A stretch of 37,650 nucleotides of DNA from the NCBI RefSeq assembly GCF_003236335.1, contig NZ_POUB01000032.1, forward strand, positions 1 to 37,650. The letters run 5' to 3'. The notes below the pieces were generated by a model, which was not told the origin of the DNA, made no database searches, and was given only the letters and a program-made list of their open reading frames with translations. Position numbers and translations under genes: made by a program. Within the stretch, counting starts at the first letter, position 1, and each line of letters starts with the position of its first letter. This document shows, piece by piece, positions 15,188-24,198 of this stretch. This DNA comes from Micromonospora deserti. GTDB taxonomy: Bacteria > Actinomycetota > Actinomycetes > Mycobacteriales > Micromonosporaceae.

Positions 15188-15934
15188 TCAGGAGGCGGCG
15201 AGGATCTCGTCGCCGATCAGGGTGAGCTGGTCGGCGCCGACCTCCACGGCCGTCATGTAGTGGCGCAGCCAGGAGCGCAGGCCGTCGGGGGTGCCGGTAG
15301 CGAAGGCGCCGGCCGAGCCGACGTACTCCGGCTCGCGCTGCTGGTGCCCGACGTCCACGGCGAGCAGGCCGCGCGGGTCGAAGCCGCTGGAGAGCAGCAC
15401 CAGCCGGGCGGCGCCGCGGGCCACCACCCCGGACGGCCCGGCGAACGGGCGCAGGTTCAGCAGTTCCCCGTGCACGACGGCGGCGAGCACCAGCGGGGAA
15501 ACCTTCGTGCCGCCCGCGGCCAGCCCGGCCAACCCGTCCAGCCGGGCGGCGACCACCGCGTCGGCTACCGGCCGGCCCAGCTCGGCCTCGCCGACGGCGT
15601 CCCGGGCGGCCAGCACGTGCAGCTTCGCGAGGGCCTGCCGGGGCGCCTTCGGCCAGAGCTCGGTGAGCCCGGGCAGCGCGCCGGCGACCCGCAGCGCACC
15701 CTGGAGCACCGGGTCGGTGACGGTTCCGGCGCGCACCGCCTCGCGTTCGTGGACGTACCCCTCCAGGGCGGCGCTGGCCACCGCGGACCGCAGGCCGACC
15801 TCGGCCGCGACCTGGCCACCGTGCCGGCGCAGCGCGCGGTGCCGCAGCGCCTGGTCGAACCGCTCACGGGCCCGCTCGACGGCGGGGGCGATGTCGGCGA
15901 GCGCGAGCAGCGGGGCGAGCGGGTCGTCGGTCAC
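15188..15934 (-). CDS. Rv3662c-like conserved protein with degenerate Fic-type motif
   Basis: This 248-residue cytoplasmic, mostly helical protein belongs to a conserved actinobacterial family, sometimes labelled oxidoreductase. As I recall, the M. tuberculosis member Rv3662c sits beside the HAD gene Rv3661. Near residue 160 it has VVHGELLNLRPFAGPSGVVARGAARLV. This resembles the Fic core HPFxxGNGRxxR, but the catalytic His is Arg and GNGR is lost (GPSGVVAR), so AMP transfer is unlikely. An upstream helix holds ASAALEGY, similar to the S/T-x-x-x-E-G inhibitory helix of Fic proteins. The start is GTG 15934, with no Shine-Dalgarno and TAGCGT 6 bases upstream. Function unknown; conservation of its neighbours suggests a housekeeping role. 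Confidence 0.8.
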   Translation of the reverse strand: MTDDPLAPLLALADIAPAVERARERFDQALRHRALRRHGGQVAAEVGLRSAVASAALEGYVHEREAVRAGTVTDPVLQGALRVAGALPGLTELWPKAPRQALAKLHVLAARDAVGEAELGRPVADAVVAARLDGLAGLAAGGTKVSPLVLAAVVHGELLNLRPFAGPSGVVARGAARLVLLSSGFDPRGLLAVDVGHQQREPEYVGSAGAFATGTPDGLRSWLRHYMTAVEVGADQLTLIGDEILAAS

Positions 15935-15940
15935 CCCGTC

Positions 15941-15946
15941 ACGCTA
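15941..15946 (-). promoter_or_regulatory. -10-like element for leaderless Rv3662c-like gene
   Basis: TAGCGT on the minus strand is 6 bases before GTG 15934 and no ribosome site is present. The same hexamer at the same spacing precedes the GNAT gene at 36248. Confidence 0.45.
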
Positions 15947-16154
15947 ACGACCCGGGCCCCCGCGCCGGGCGTCGCCCGGCAGGAACGCGATCCCGGCCAC
16001 GGACCTCAAGCGCGGCGCGGGACGGGGCTACGCCGTCCGGCGCGCGACGCGGGCCGCTCGGCGCGATCCGGGCGAAGGGCGGTCGCCTCCGCCGCCGCCC
16101 CCGACTAACCTCTCCCGAGAGACGCAGGTCACCCGAGCGACGAGGGAGTACGGC

Positions 16155-18152
16155 ATGAGCGAGGCATTGGCCAATCTGCTGAACGAGACGCGCCAGTTCC
16201 CGCCCCCGGCCGAACTCGCCGCGAACGCCAACGTCACGGCGGACGCCTACGACGAGGCGGCGGCCGACCGGCTGGCCTTCTGGGAGCGGCAGGCCGGCCG
16301 GCTGGCCTGGGCCAAGCAGTGGGAGCAGGTACTCGACTGGTCGAAGCCGCCGTTCGCCAAGTGGTTCGTCGGCGGGCAGCTCAACGTGGCGTACAACTGC
16401 CTGGACCGGCACGTCGAGGCGGGCCGGGGCGACAAGGTCGCCATCCACTGGGAGGGCGAGCCCGGCGACACCCGCACCATCACGTACGCCGAGCTGCACA
16501 GGCTCACCTGCCAGGCGGCGAACGCGCTGACCGCGCTGGGCGTGAAGGCGGGTGACCGGGTGGCGATCTATCTGCCGATGGTCCCGGAGGCGGCGGTCGC
16601 GATGCTGGCCTGCGCCCGGATCGGCGCCACGCACAGCGTGGTCTTCGGCGGCTTCTCCGCCGATGCGCTGACCAACCGGATCCAGGACGCCACCGCCAAG
16701 GTGGTGATCACGGCCGACGGCGGCTACCGCCGGGGCAAGCCGTCGGCGCTGAAGCCGACCGTGGACGAGGCGGTGGCGAACTGCCCGTCGGTCGAGCATG
16801 TGCTGGTGGTGCGCCGGACCGGCGAGGAGGTCGCCTGGTCGGCGAAGGACCACTGGTGGCACGAGACGGTGGAGACCGCCTCGACCGAGCACGCCGCGCA
16901 GCCGTTCGACGCCGAGCACCCGCTGTTCATCCTCTACACCAGCGGCACCACCGCCCGCCCGAAGGGCATCCTGCACACCACCGGTGGCTACCTGACCCAG
17001 ACCTCGTACACCACGCACGCGGTCTTCGACCTGAAGCCGGAGACCGACGTCTACTGGTGCACCGCCGACATCGGCTGGGTGACCGGCCACTCCTACATCG
17101 TCTACGGCCCGCTCTCCAACGGGGCGACGCAGGTGATGTACGAGGGCACCCCGGACACCCCGCACAAGGGCCGGTTCTGGGAGATCGTCGACAAGTACCA
17201 GGTCACCATCCTCTACACCGCGCCGACGCTGATCCGCACGATGATGAAGTGGGGCGAGGACATCCCCGCCGGTTTCGACCTGTCGTCGCTGCGGCTGCTC
17301 GGCAGCGTCGGCGAGCCGATCAACCCCGAGGCGTGGATCTGGTACCGGCAGCACGTGGGCGGGGGTCGGCTGCCCATCGTGGACACCTGGTGGCAGACCG
17401 AGACCGGGGCCGTCATGATCTCACCGTTGCCGGGCGTGACCGAGGCCAAGCCGGGTTCCGCGATGACCCCGTTGCCGGGCGTCGTCGCCGACGTGGTCGA
17501 CGACCAGGGCCAGTCGGTGCCCAACGGCGGTGGCGGCTACCTGGTGCTGCGCGAGCCGTGGCCGTCGATGCTGCGCACCATCTGGGGCGACGACAACCGG
17601 TTCATCGAGACGTACTGGTCGCGGTTCGGCGCGGGCGCCAGCGGTGGCGGGTCGGGAGCCGACTGGATCTACTTCGCCGGGGACGGGGCGAAGAAGGACG
17701 ACGACGGGCACATCTGGCTGCTCGGCCGGGTCGACGACGTGATGCTGGTGTCCGGGCACAACATCTCCACCACGGAGGTGGAGTCGGCGCTGGTCTCCCA
17801 CCCGTCGGTGGCTGAGGCGGCGGTGGTCGGCGCGACCGACCCGACCACCGGGCAGGCGATCGTCGCGTTCGCCATCCCGCGGGGCAGCGCGGACACCGCG
17901 GGCGCGGCGGGTGAGCAGCTCATCGCGGACCTGCGCAACCACGTGGCCAAGACGCTCGGCCCGATCGCCAAGCCCCGGCAGATCATGCTGGTGCCCGAAC
18001 TGCCGAAGACCCGGTCCGGCAAGATCATGCGACGGCTGCTGCGGGACGTGGCGGAGAACCGGTCGCTGGGCGACGTCACCACGCTCCAGGACTCCTCGGT
18101 GATGGACCTGATCGCCTCGGGCATGAGCGGCGGGAAGTCCGACGAGGACTGA
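16155..18152 (+). CDS. acsA: acetyl-CoA synthetase
   Basis: This 665-residue AMP-forming acetate-CoA ligase converts acetate, ATP and CoA to acetyl-CoA. Motifs in order are WFVGGQLNVAYNCLDRH (N-terminal ACS domain), the P-loop YTSGTTARPKG near 260, the acetate-pocket DTWWQTETG near 400 with the Trp that restricts the substrate to acetate, GRVDDVMLVSGHNIS (hinge and CoA region), and PKTRSGKIMRR with the acetylatable Lys623. The P-loop and hinge differ slightly from the common GKPKG and SGHRLGT. A Gly/Ser/Ala-rich insert (GAGASGGGSGAD, about 491-503) lies in the A8-proximal part. ATG 16155 follows GAGGGAG at 7-8 bases. Reversible acetylation of Lys623 is the likely control. The 220-base upstream gap shows no clear promoter. 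Confidence 0.95.
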   Translation: MSEALANLLNETRQFPPPAELAANANVTADAYDEAAADRLAFWERQAGRLAWAKQWEQVLDWSKPPFAKWFVGGQLNVAYNCLDRHVEAGRGDKVAIHWEGEPGDTRTITYAELHRLTCQAANALTALGVKAGDRVAIYLPMVPEAAVAMLACARIGATHSVVFGGFSADALTNRIQDATAKVVITADGGYRRGKPSALKPTVDEAVANCPSVEHVLVVRRTGEEVAWSAKDHWWHETVETASTEHAAQPFDAEHPLFILYTSGTTARPKGILHTTGGYLTQTSYTTHAVFDLKPETDVYWCTADIGWVTGHSYIVYGPLSNGATQVMYEGTPDTPHKGRFWEIVDKYQVTILYTAPTLIRTMMKWGEDIPAGFDLSSLRLLGSVGEPINPEAWIWYRQHVGGGRLPIVDTWWQTETGAVMISPLPGVTEAKPGSAMTPLPGVVADVVDDQGQSVPNGGGGYLVLREPWPSMLRTIWGDDNRFIETYWSRFGAGASGGGSGADWIYFAGDGAKKDDDGHIWLLGRVDDVMLVSGHNISTTEVESALVSHPSVAEAAVVGATDPTTGQAIVAFAIPRGSADTAGAAGEQLIADLRNHVAKTLGPIAKPRQIMLVPELPKTRSGKIMRRLLRDVAENRSLGDVTTLQDSSVMDLIASGMSGGKSDED

Positions 18153-18171
18153 CCACAGGCGTACGGCGTGA

Positions 18172-18201
18172 TGGGTGGCGGTCCGCGCGGGCCGTCACCC
18201 A
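18172..18201 (+). terminator. hairpin terminator after acsA
   Basis: A 13-bp stem with two G-T pairs and loop GCGC starts 19 bases after the acsA stop and is followed by CCGTCATTTCTT. The rest of the gap up to 18419 contains the repeated word GTCACATCG (18243 and 18360), which may be regulatory for the protease gene. Confidence 0.7.
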
Positions 18202-18419
18202 CCGTCATTTCTTACGGGTACGTCCTGGGCCGGGTGCGGGGTGTCACATCGGTCGGTCGGTGGAGCCGGGAGAAGCTGAACGGACACAGGCGGGCGTCGC
18301 CCCTGTCGTTCGCGTCCTTTGTGATTTAGGTTCACGCAGGTCGGCCCGGTTCGATGGACGTCACATCGATGGAATGCCGGCCGACTCCCTTCTCCCCCAT
18401 GCCCGAGAAATGGAGTGGC

Positions 18420-21206
18420 ATGAACAGAAATCCGCAATCCGGGTCACGCCGGCGCCTACTCGTCGCGCTGCCCGCCATCGCCCTCGCCGCCACGTCACTG
18501 ACCGTGACAGGCAGCACGGCGGCGGCACAGTCCAGCCCCGCGCGGGCCACGATCGGTGCCGACGAGTTCTACATCAACTACGCGGAGCCGGCGGTCCAAC
18601 CGGACACCAGCGGCCGCGAGGTCAAGGGCAAGGGTGGCATTCACGCCCCGGTGGTCGAGGAGGCGCGGGCGTACGACCGCAAGTTCGCCCGAGGCAACCC
18701 GGTCACCGCGAAGCAGCTGGCCAAGGTCGAGGCCGAGGCGATCAAGACGGGCAAGAACCCCCGGCAGATCAAGCAGGCCAAGGGCACCCAGACCGCCAAG
18801 CTGTTGACCCTGCTGGTGGAGTTCAACGAGAACGCCAACGACGACTTCACCGGGGTCATGGTCCCCAAGACGGTCTTCGAGGACCGGAGCTGCGTCCTCG
18901 GCACCGTACAGAACGGGCCGCTGCACAACAACATCCCGAATCCGGCGGACCTGCCCCACCTGGACAACAACTCCATGTGGGTGCCGGACTTCTCCCCCGA
19001 GCACTACGACAAGATGCTCTACACCTCGGAGGGCATCACCGAGCGGGTCCGCACCGACCTGACCGGCCCGGACGGCAAGCCCGGCATCAGCCTGGCCGGC
19101 CGGACCATGCGCAACATGTACCTGGAGATGTCCAAGGGCGCGTACACCGTGGACGGGCAGGCCAGCCCGTGGATCAAGGTGCCGCACTCCGAGGGCTGGT
19201 ACGCGGCCTCGCGCTGCTTCCAGGACGAGAACGGCAACTGGGTGGCCGGGCGCCAGCAGGCGATGAACGGCCACCCGGACAACCCGCAGGGCGCCGGCCG
19301 GTTGGCCACCGACGCGATCGACACGCTCGCGAAGATGGACCCGAACTTCCCGTGGGCCGACTACGACATCGAGGACCAGGCCGACCGCGACGGTGACGGC
19401 AACTTCTTCGAGCCGGACGGCGTGATCGACCACCTGGTGCTGGTGCACGCCGGCCAGGGCAAGTCCCGCGGCGGCGGCGCCGAGGGCATCTACGCGGTCT
19501 GGGCGCACTCTTCGTCGGTGCCGGGCGGCTACACCATTCCGGGCACGGACCTCCAGGTCTCGAACTACATCGTCCAGCCGGAGGACGCCGGCGTCGGTGT
19601 CTTCGCCCACGAGTTCGGTCACGACCTGGGCCTGCCGGATCTCTACGACACCTCCGGCAACGCCGACTCGGACGTCGACTTCTGGGACCTGATGGCCTCG
19701 GGCTCGCACTCCGGTGAGGTCTTCCAGGCCCTGCCGACCCACATGGGCCTGTGGGACAAGTGGGTGCTCGGCTGGGCCGACCCGCTGACGGTCAACCCGG
19801 GCTCGGACCCTCGGGACGTGCAGTTGGGCCAGACCTCCCGCACCCCGCGCGGCACGGCTGACGGCATCAAGATCAACCTGCCGAACAAGGTGGTCACACT
19901 GGCCACGCCACACAGCGGCGCGAACATGTGGTACACCGGCGCCGACCAGGACTGGGCGGACGTCAAGATCACCCGCGAGGTGGCGGTGCCGGCGGCGGCC
20001 GACGCGAAGTTCTGGATGTGGAACAACTACGTCATCGAGGCCGACTGGGACTACGGCTTCGTCGAGGTCTCCACCGACGGCGGCGCCACCTGGAGCGAGC
20101 AGAAGGTCTACGACTCCACCGGCAAGCTGGTCACCACCAACGACGGCTACCCCGACCCGAACGGCCGGATGGTGGACTTCGGCAACAAGAAGTACGGCCT
20201 CACCGGTGACACGCACGGCTGGCGCCACGACTACGTCGACCTGTCGGCGTACGCCGGCCAAACCGTGCAGGTCCGGCTCCGCTACGCCACCGACGAGGCG
20301 TTCCTGGAGCGCGGCTGGTTCGCCGACGACTTCTCGGTGACCGGCGGTGGCGCCACCACCTGGAGCGACGACGTCGAGAACGGCGCCAACGGCTGGACCG
20401 CGACCGGCGGCACCTTCGTCGACACCATGGGTCCGGGCTGGCGCATCGACGGCGGCACGTCGAATCAGGCGCACTACTACCTGGCCGAGTGGCGCAACTT
20501 CGACGGCTTCGACGAGGGCCTGAAGTACGCGTACGACACGGTGTACTCGCGCGACGCCTGGAAGGTCGACAAGCTCTCCTACAACGCGCCGGGCATGCTG
20601 GTCTGGTACCGGGACACCGCGCTGGGCAACGTCAACCACGTCACCGCCCAGCTGACCTCGCTGCCCAGCTACGGCGCCAAGGGTGGCCTGCTGATCGTCG
20701 ACTCGCACTTCGACCCGTACCGGCGGCAGGGTGAGGCGGCCGTCAAGGACCCGTCGGTGCTGGACAACCTGCCCAGCCGCCCGCAGTCCGCGAACGCGGC
20801 CTTCTCGCTCAACCCGACGTACTCCTTCAAGGAGTGCCTGGAGGCGGCGGACGAGCCGTACAGCGAGTACTGCACCACCTTCGGCGCACAGCCGGCCGTG
20901 CCGGCCTTCACGGACGCCAAGGGCTGGTACCCGGGGGTCGAGGTCCGGGACGGGCGGCTCTTCGCCCGGGACAACGACGCCTCCGTGGTGATCCCGTCGA
21001 GGGGCCTCGCGCCCTACACCACGCGGATCACCAACCCGGACGGCACCCCGGCCACCGGCCTGTACGGCACGAACCTCGGGTTCACCGTGCTGGGCTCGGG
21101 CAACCCGGGTGACCAGGGCGTGTCCTACGGCGTCTCGATCACCATCCTGCGGACCGCGAAGGACAACTCGTACGCCACGGTGCACGTCACCCCGGCGACG
21201 AACTGA
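18420..21206 (+). CDS. secreted M6 metalloprotease (immune inhibitor A-like), paralogue 1
   Basis: This 928-residue zinc protease is the longest and most diverged of three tandem copies. The N-terminus has a signal peptide, SRRRLLVALPAIALAATSL, ending near TAAAQS. The SRRRLL could allow Tat export. A propeptide-like region leads to the conserved LTLLVEFNEN. The calcium-type loop DRDGDGNFFEPDG comes before the zinc site HEFGHDLGLPD (His397, Glu398, His401) and the Met-turn-like FWDLMASGS. The C-terminal half has InhA-type beta domains (FVEVSTDGGATWSEQ, DLSAYAGQTVQVRLRYATDE). Four cysteines (around DRSC, SRCF, KECLE, EYCTT) are absent from paralogue 2. ATG 18420 has GGAG 5 bases upstream. It probably degrades extracellular proteins. 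Confidence 0.93.
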   Translation: MNRNPQSGSRRRLLVALPAIALAATSLTVTGSTAAAQSSPARATIGADEFYINYAEPAVQPDTSGREVKGKGGIHAPVVEEARAYDRKFARGNPVTAKQLAKVEAEAIKTGKNPRQIKQAKGTQTAKLLTLLVEFNENANDDFTGVMVPKTVFEDRSCVLGTVQNGPLHNNIPNPADLPHLDNNSMWVPDFSPEHYDKMLYTSEGITERVRTDLTGPDGKPGISLAGRTMRNMYLEMSKGAYTVDGQASPWIKVPHSEGWYAASRCFQDENGNWVAGRQQAMNGHPDNPQGAGRLATDAIDTLAKMDPNFPWADYDIEDQADRDGDGNFFEPDGVIDHLVLVHAGQGKSRGGGAEGIYAVWAHSSSVPGGYTIPGTDLQVSNYIVQPEDAGVGVFAHEFGHDLGLPDLYDTSGNADSDVDFWDLMASGSHSGEVFQALPTHMGLWDKWVLGWADPLTVNPGSDPRDVQLGQTSRTPRGTADGIKINLPNKVVTLATPHSGANMWYTGADQDWADVKITREVAVPAAADAKFWMWNNYVIEADWDYGFVEVSTDGGATWSEQKVYDSTGKLVTTNDGYPDPNGRMVDFGNKKYGLTGDTHGWRHDYVDLSAYAGQTVQVRLRYATDEAFLERGWFADDFSVTGGGATTWSDDVENGANGWTATGGTFVDTMGPGWRIDGGTSNQAHYYLAEWRNFDGFDEGLKYAYDTVYSRDAWKVDKLSYNAPGMLVWYRDTALGNVNHVTAQLTSLPSYGAKGGLLIVDSHFDPYRRQGEAAVKDPSVLDNLPSRPQSANAAFSLNPTYSFKECLEAADEPYSEYCTTFGAQPAVPAFTDAKGWYPGVEVRDGRLFARDNDASVVIPSRGLAPYTTRITNPDGTPATGLYGTNLGFTVLGSGNPGDQGVSYGVSITILRTAKDNSYATVHVTPATN

Positions 21207-21231
21207 CCCGAGCGCCCGCACCGGGACGCCG

Positions 21232-21271
21232 GCGGGGCCCGTCCGGAGCAACGGCTCCGGGCGGGCCCCGC
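21232..21271 (+). terminator. strong terminator hairpin after protease 1
   Basis: An 18-bp stem with one T-G pair and loop AACG lies 26 bases after the stop codon. It lacks a T tract, but the stability is very high. It separates protease 1 from protease 2. Confidence 0.8.
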
Positions 21272-21420
21272 GTCGTGTTACCGGTCACGATGGCCACGCG
21301 CCGACCACTGTGACATTTTCCGGTACCCGCGCGCTCCCCTAAGGGGACCTCATAACCACGGCTACCGTGCGTGATCGTAGCCAAAACGTAACGCGATCTC
21401 ACTCCGGCTCGCCCAGACCT

Positions 21421-21448
21421 TTGATACCCACTTATGCGCATATATAGG
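21421..21448 (+). promoter_or_regulatory. likely promoter of protease 2
   Basis: TTGATA (21421-21426) and TATAGG (21443-21448) are spaced by 16 bases in an unusually AT-rich stretch of this gap (21272-21585), about 135 bases before the TTG start. TATATA two bases earlier is an alternative -10. Confidence 0.45.
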
Positions 21449-21524
21449 GCGGAGAGAGTCGCCTCGGGCGTCAATCAGCCCGTGACAACCCGCTGCTCCT
21501 TCTGCCAGGGTGAGTGGCGCATCA

Positions 21525-21537
21525 CATGACAGTCATG
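21525..21537. promoter_or_regulatory. palindrome CATGACAGTCATG, candidate operator
   Basis: Perfect 6-bp arms flank a single base. The site is 48 bases before the TTG start of protease 2 and downstream of the candidate promoter, in the 5' leader. It could be bound by a dimeric repressor. Confidence 0.4.
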
Positions 21538-21585
21538 GCCTTGGTCGCGGCTGCCATGTAACAGATCCACAAAGGAGGAGGACCT

Positions 21586-23892
21586 TTGAGGAGACGAGTC
21601 ACAGCCGGCCTGGCCACTGCCGCGGCCGCGCTGCTGGCGGCGGGGGTCGTGGCGACGCCGGCGTCCGGCGCACCGACGGCCGACCCGGCCCCCGGTTCCG
21701 ACAAGGCGAAGCACGGCCGGGACAACCTCCCCGATCCGAAGGCGGATCAGCGGCGGGAGCTCCGGAAGCAGGCCATCGCCGACCTGCTCTCCGGCAAGGC
21801 CAAGCTTCAGAAGCGCAACGGCTCGGAGGTCATCCAGGTCAAGGACGACCTGTTCGTCGAGTACCAGCAGGCGCCGAAGACCGACCCGCTCTTCACCATC
21901 CTGGTCGAGTTCGGTGACCAGACCGACCCGCGCACCGGGGGCACCCCCGGCCCGCGGGTCAACCAGATCCCGGAACCGGACCGCAACTGGGACGGCAGCT
22001 CGACCGACGACAACAGCACCCTGTGGCGGTCGGACTTCAACCGGGCGCACTACCAGGACATGATGTTCGGTCCTGGCGAGTCGATGCGGGACTTCTACCT
22101 GAAGCAGTCCGGCGGCCGGTACACGGTCGGCGGCGACGTCAGCGACTGGGTGCGGGTTCCCTACAACGAGGCTCGGTACGGCAGCCCCGCCATCTCCGAG
22201 GCCGACGGCTACTGGAACTTCGTCAAGGACGCCGCCACCGCCTGGTACGAGTCCCAGGTCGCCGCGGGCAAGACCCCGGAGCAGATCAAGGAATACCTGG
22301 CCCAGTTCGACGTCTGGGACCGGTACGACTTCGACGGCGACGGCGACTTCAACGAGCCCGACGGCTACATCGACCACTTCCAGGCGGTGCACGCGGGCGA
22401 GGGCGAGGAGGCCGGCGGCGGCGCCCAGGGCGAGGACGCCATCTGGTCGCACCGGTGGGCCGCCTTCACGAACCTCGAGGGCAGCGCCGGCCCCGCCGGC
22501 AACCTCTCCGGTGGGGTGCCGATCGGCGACACCGGACTGTGGATCCGTGACTACACCACCGAGCCGGAGAACGGTGGTCTGGGCGTGTTCGCCCACGAGT
22601 ACGGTCACGACCTCGGTCTGCCGGACTACTACGACACCGCCGGCGGCGACAACGGCGTGGGCTTCTGGAGCCTCATGGCGTCCGGTTCGTGGCTGAGCCA
22701 CGGCACCGACGACATCGGTTCCACCCCGGGCTACATGGACCCGTACTCCAAGCTCTTCCTGGGCTGGCTGAACTACACGACCGTGGAGTACGGCAAGGGC
22801 AGCACGCAGGTGACGCTCGGGCCGGCCGGTGACAGCGACGGGCCGAAGGCCCAGGCCGTGGTGGTGAACCTGCCCGCTCAGAGCCAGACCACGAGCTACA
22901 ACACGCCGTTCGGCGGGTCGTACGAGTGGTGGAGCGGCAGCGCGGACGACCTGAAGAACACGCTGTCCCGCACGCTGGACCTGACCGGCGCGACCACCGC
23001 GTCAATCACGTCCAAGCTGCAGTACGACATCGAAGAGGACTACGACTACCTCTTCGCCGAGGTGTCGACCAACGGCGGGGCCACCTGGACCCAGCTGACC
23101 AACTCGCTGGTCGACGCCGGGGACACCGGCATCGACGGCTCCAGCAACGGCAACTGGGTCGACTCGACCTACGACCTGTCCGCGTACGCCGGGCAGACCG
23201 TGCAGTTCCGTTACCGCTACGCCACCGACGGCGGCGTGCACTTCGCCGGCGCGTTCCTGGACAACATCTCGCTGACCAAGAACGGCACCGTCGCCTGGAC
23301 CGACGACGCGGAAACGCTGGCCGCCGAGTGGACCGCCAAGGGCTTCAGCCGGATGACCGGCTCGGTCACGGACACGTACCCCCGCTTCTACATCGCGGAG
23401 AACCGGAGCCACGTGGGGTACGACGACACCCTGCGTACCGGCGGGTACAACTTCGGGTTCGGCAACACCCGGCCGAACTTCGTCGAGCGGTTCTCGAACC
23501 ACCCCGGCATGCTGGTCTGGTACGTGAACTACGCGTACGGCGACAACAACACCTCGCAGCACCCGGGCTACGGCCTGAACCTGCCGGTGGACGTCCGTCC
23601 GGACAAGATCAACGTCGGTGGCCAGGGCACCATCAGCAACCGGCGCAACGGCTTCGATGCCACGTTCAGCCTGTACGCCAAGCCGGCGCAGACCTTCCAC
23701 CGCAACGGGGTGGCGGTCACGCTGCCGGAGCTCGCGCCGAACCCGATCTTCAGTGACAAGGGCATCGGCAAGTACTGGACGGCGGGCAACGCGTGGAACT
23801 CGGTGAAGGTGGCCGGTACCGGCACCACCATCGAGATCGTGCAGCAGGGCACCGACCCGACCGACGACATGATCGTCATGGTCACCAACTGA
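21586..23892 (+). CDS. secreted M6 metalloprotease (immune inhibitor A-like), paralogue 2
   Basis: This 768-residue protease reads from a TTG start (21586), supported by AAAGGAGGAGG just upstream and by the signal peptide that follows at once: MRRRVTAGLATAAAALLAAG, cut near PASGA. After the propeptide (QRRELRKQAIADLLSGKA) come FTILVEFGD, the calcium-type loop DFDGDGDFNEPDG, the zinc site HEYGHDLGLPDYYD (His337, Glu338, His341) and FWSLMASGS. The C-terminal InhA-like domains contain EEDYDYLFAEVSTNGGATW, DLSAYAGQTVQFRYRYATDG and PGMLVWYVNYAYGDNNTSQHPG. Its length and order match bacterial InhA proteases. It is closest to paralogue 3. It has its own promoter region and terminator. Confidence 0.95.
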   Translation: MRRRVTAGLATAAAALLAAGVVATPASGAPTADPAPGSDKAKHGRDNLPDPKADQRRELRKQAIADLLSGKAKLQKRNGSEVIQVKDDLFVEYQQAPKTDPLFTILVEFGDQTDPRTGGTPGPRVNQIPEPDRNWDGSSTDDNSTLWRSDFNRAHYQDMMFGPGESMRDFYLKQSGGRYTVGGDVSDWVRVPYNEARYGSPAISEADGYWNFVKDAATAWYESQVAAGKTPEQIKEYLAQFDVWDRYDFDGDGDFNEPDGYIDHFQAVHAGEGEEAGGGAQGEDAIWSHRWAAFTNLEGSAGPAGNLSGGVPIGDTGLWIRDYTTEPENGGLGVFAHEYGHDLGLPDYYDTAGGDNGVGFWSLMASGSWLSHGTDDIGSTPGYMDPYSKLFLGWLNYTTVEYGKGSTQVTLGPAGDSDGPKAQAVVVNLPAQSQTTSYNTPFGGSYEWWSGSADDLKNTLSRTLDLTGATTASITSKLQYDIEEDYDYLFAEVSTNGGATWTQLTNSLVDAGDTGIDGSSNGNWVDSTYDLSAYAGQTVQFRYRYATDGGVHFAGAFLDNISLTKNGTVAWTDDAETLAAEWTAKGFSRMTGSVTDTYPRFYIAENRSHVGYDDTLRTGGYNFGFGNTRPNFVERFSNHPGMLVWYVNYAYGDNNTSQHPGYGLNLPVDVRPDKINVGGQGTISNRRNGFDATFSLYAKPAQTFHRNGVAVTLPELAPNPIFSDKGIGKYWTAGNAWNSVKVAGTGTTIEIVQQGTDPTDDMIVMVTN

Positions 23893-23906
23893 CAACAGGG
23901 TTACCG

Positions 23907-23947
23907 GTGGGGGTCGGTGGCGGAACGCCACCGGCCCCCACCTTTTT
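23907..23947 (+). terminator. intrinsic terminator after protease 2
   Basis: A 15-bp stem with one T-G pair (23907-23921 with 23927-23941) and a 5-nt loop is followed by a CC(T)5 run. It is the most canonical terminator in the window. Confidence 0.92.
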
Positions 23948-23974
23948 CGCGTACCCGAACAGGGTTATCGAAAT

Positions 23975-23999
23975 ACGTCACTTCACCATCCCGTGACGT
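23975..23999. promoter_or_regulatory. inverted repeat ACGTCAC-N11-GTGACGT, candidate operator
   Basis: Perfect 7-bp arms spaced 18 bases start to start, so both lie on nearly the same face of the helix. They are about 200 bases upstream of the GTG of protease 3. The remainder of the gap (24000-24198) is comparatively AT-rich and likely holds the promoter, but no hexamer pair is convincing. Confidence 0.45.
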
Positions 24000-24198
24000 G
24001 TCCATCCTGGTCAGGGCCGTGGATGAAGACCCGGGGTGTGACGGTGAAAAGCATTCTCAACAAATTCTTGCCACAAATCGACGTGGGCGTCTTCCCACAG
24101 GTCCCACCAGTGTCTATGTTCACCATTGGTCCCACCCGTGGACCGATCCACCGGCCCGTACCCCCGTTGGGCCGGTTCCCTCACACCGGAGGTACCAC

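Noticed and set aside
18495..21251. Minus-strand 918-codon frame opposite protease 1
   Set aside because: Antisense to an unmistakable M6 protease; Val/Arg/Gly/Leu-rich shadow.
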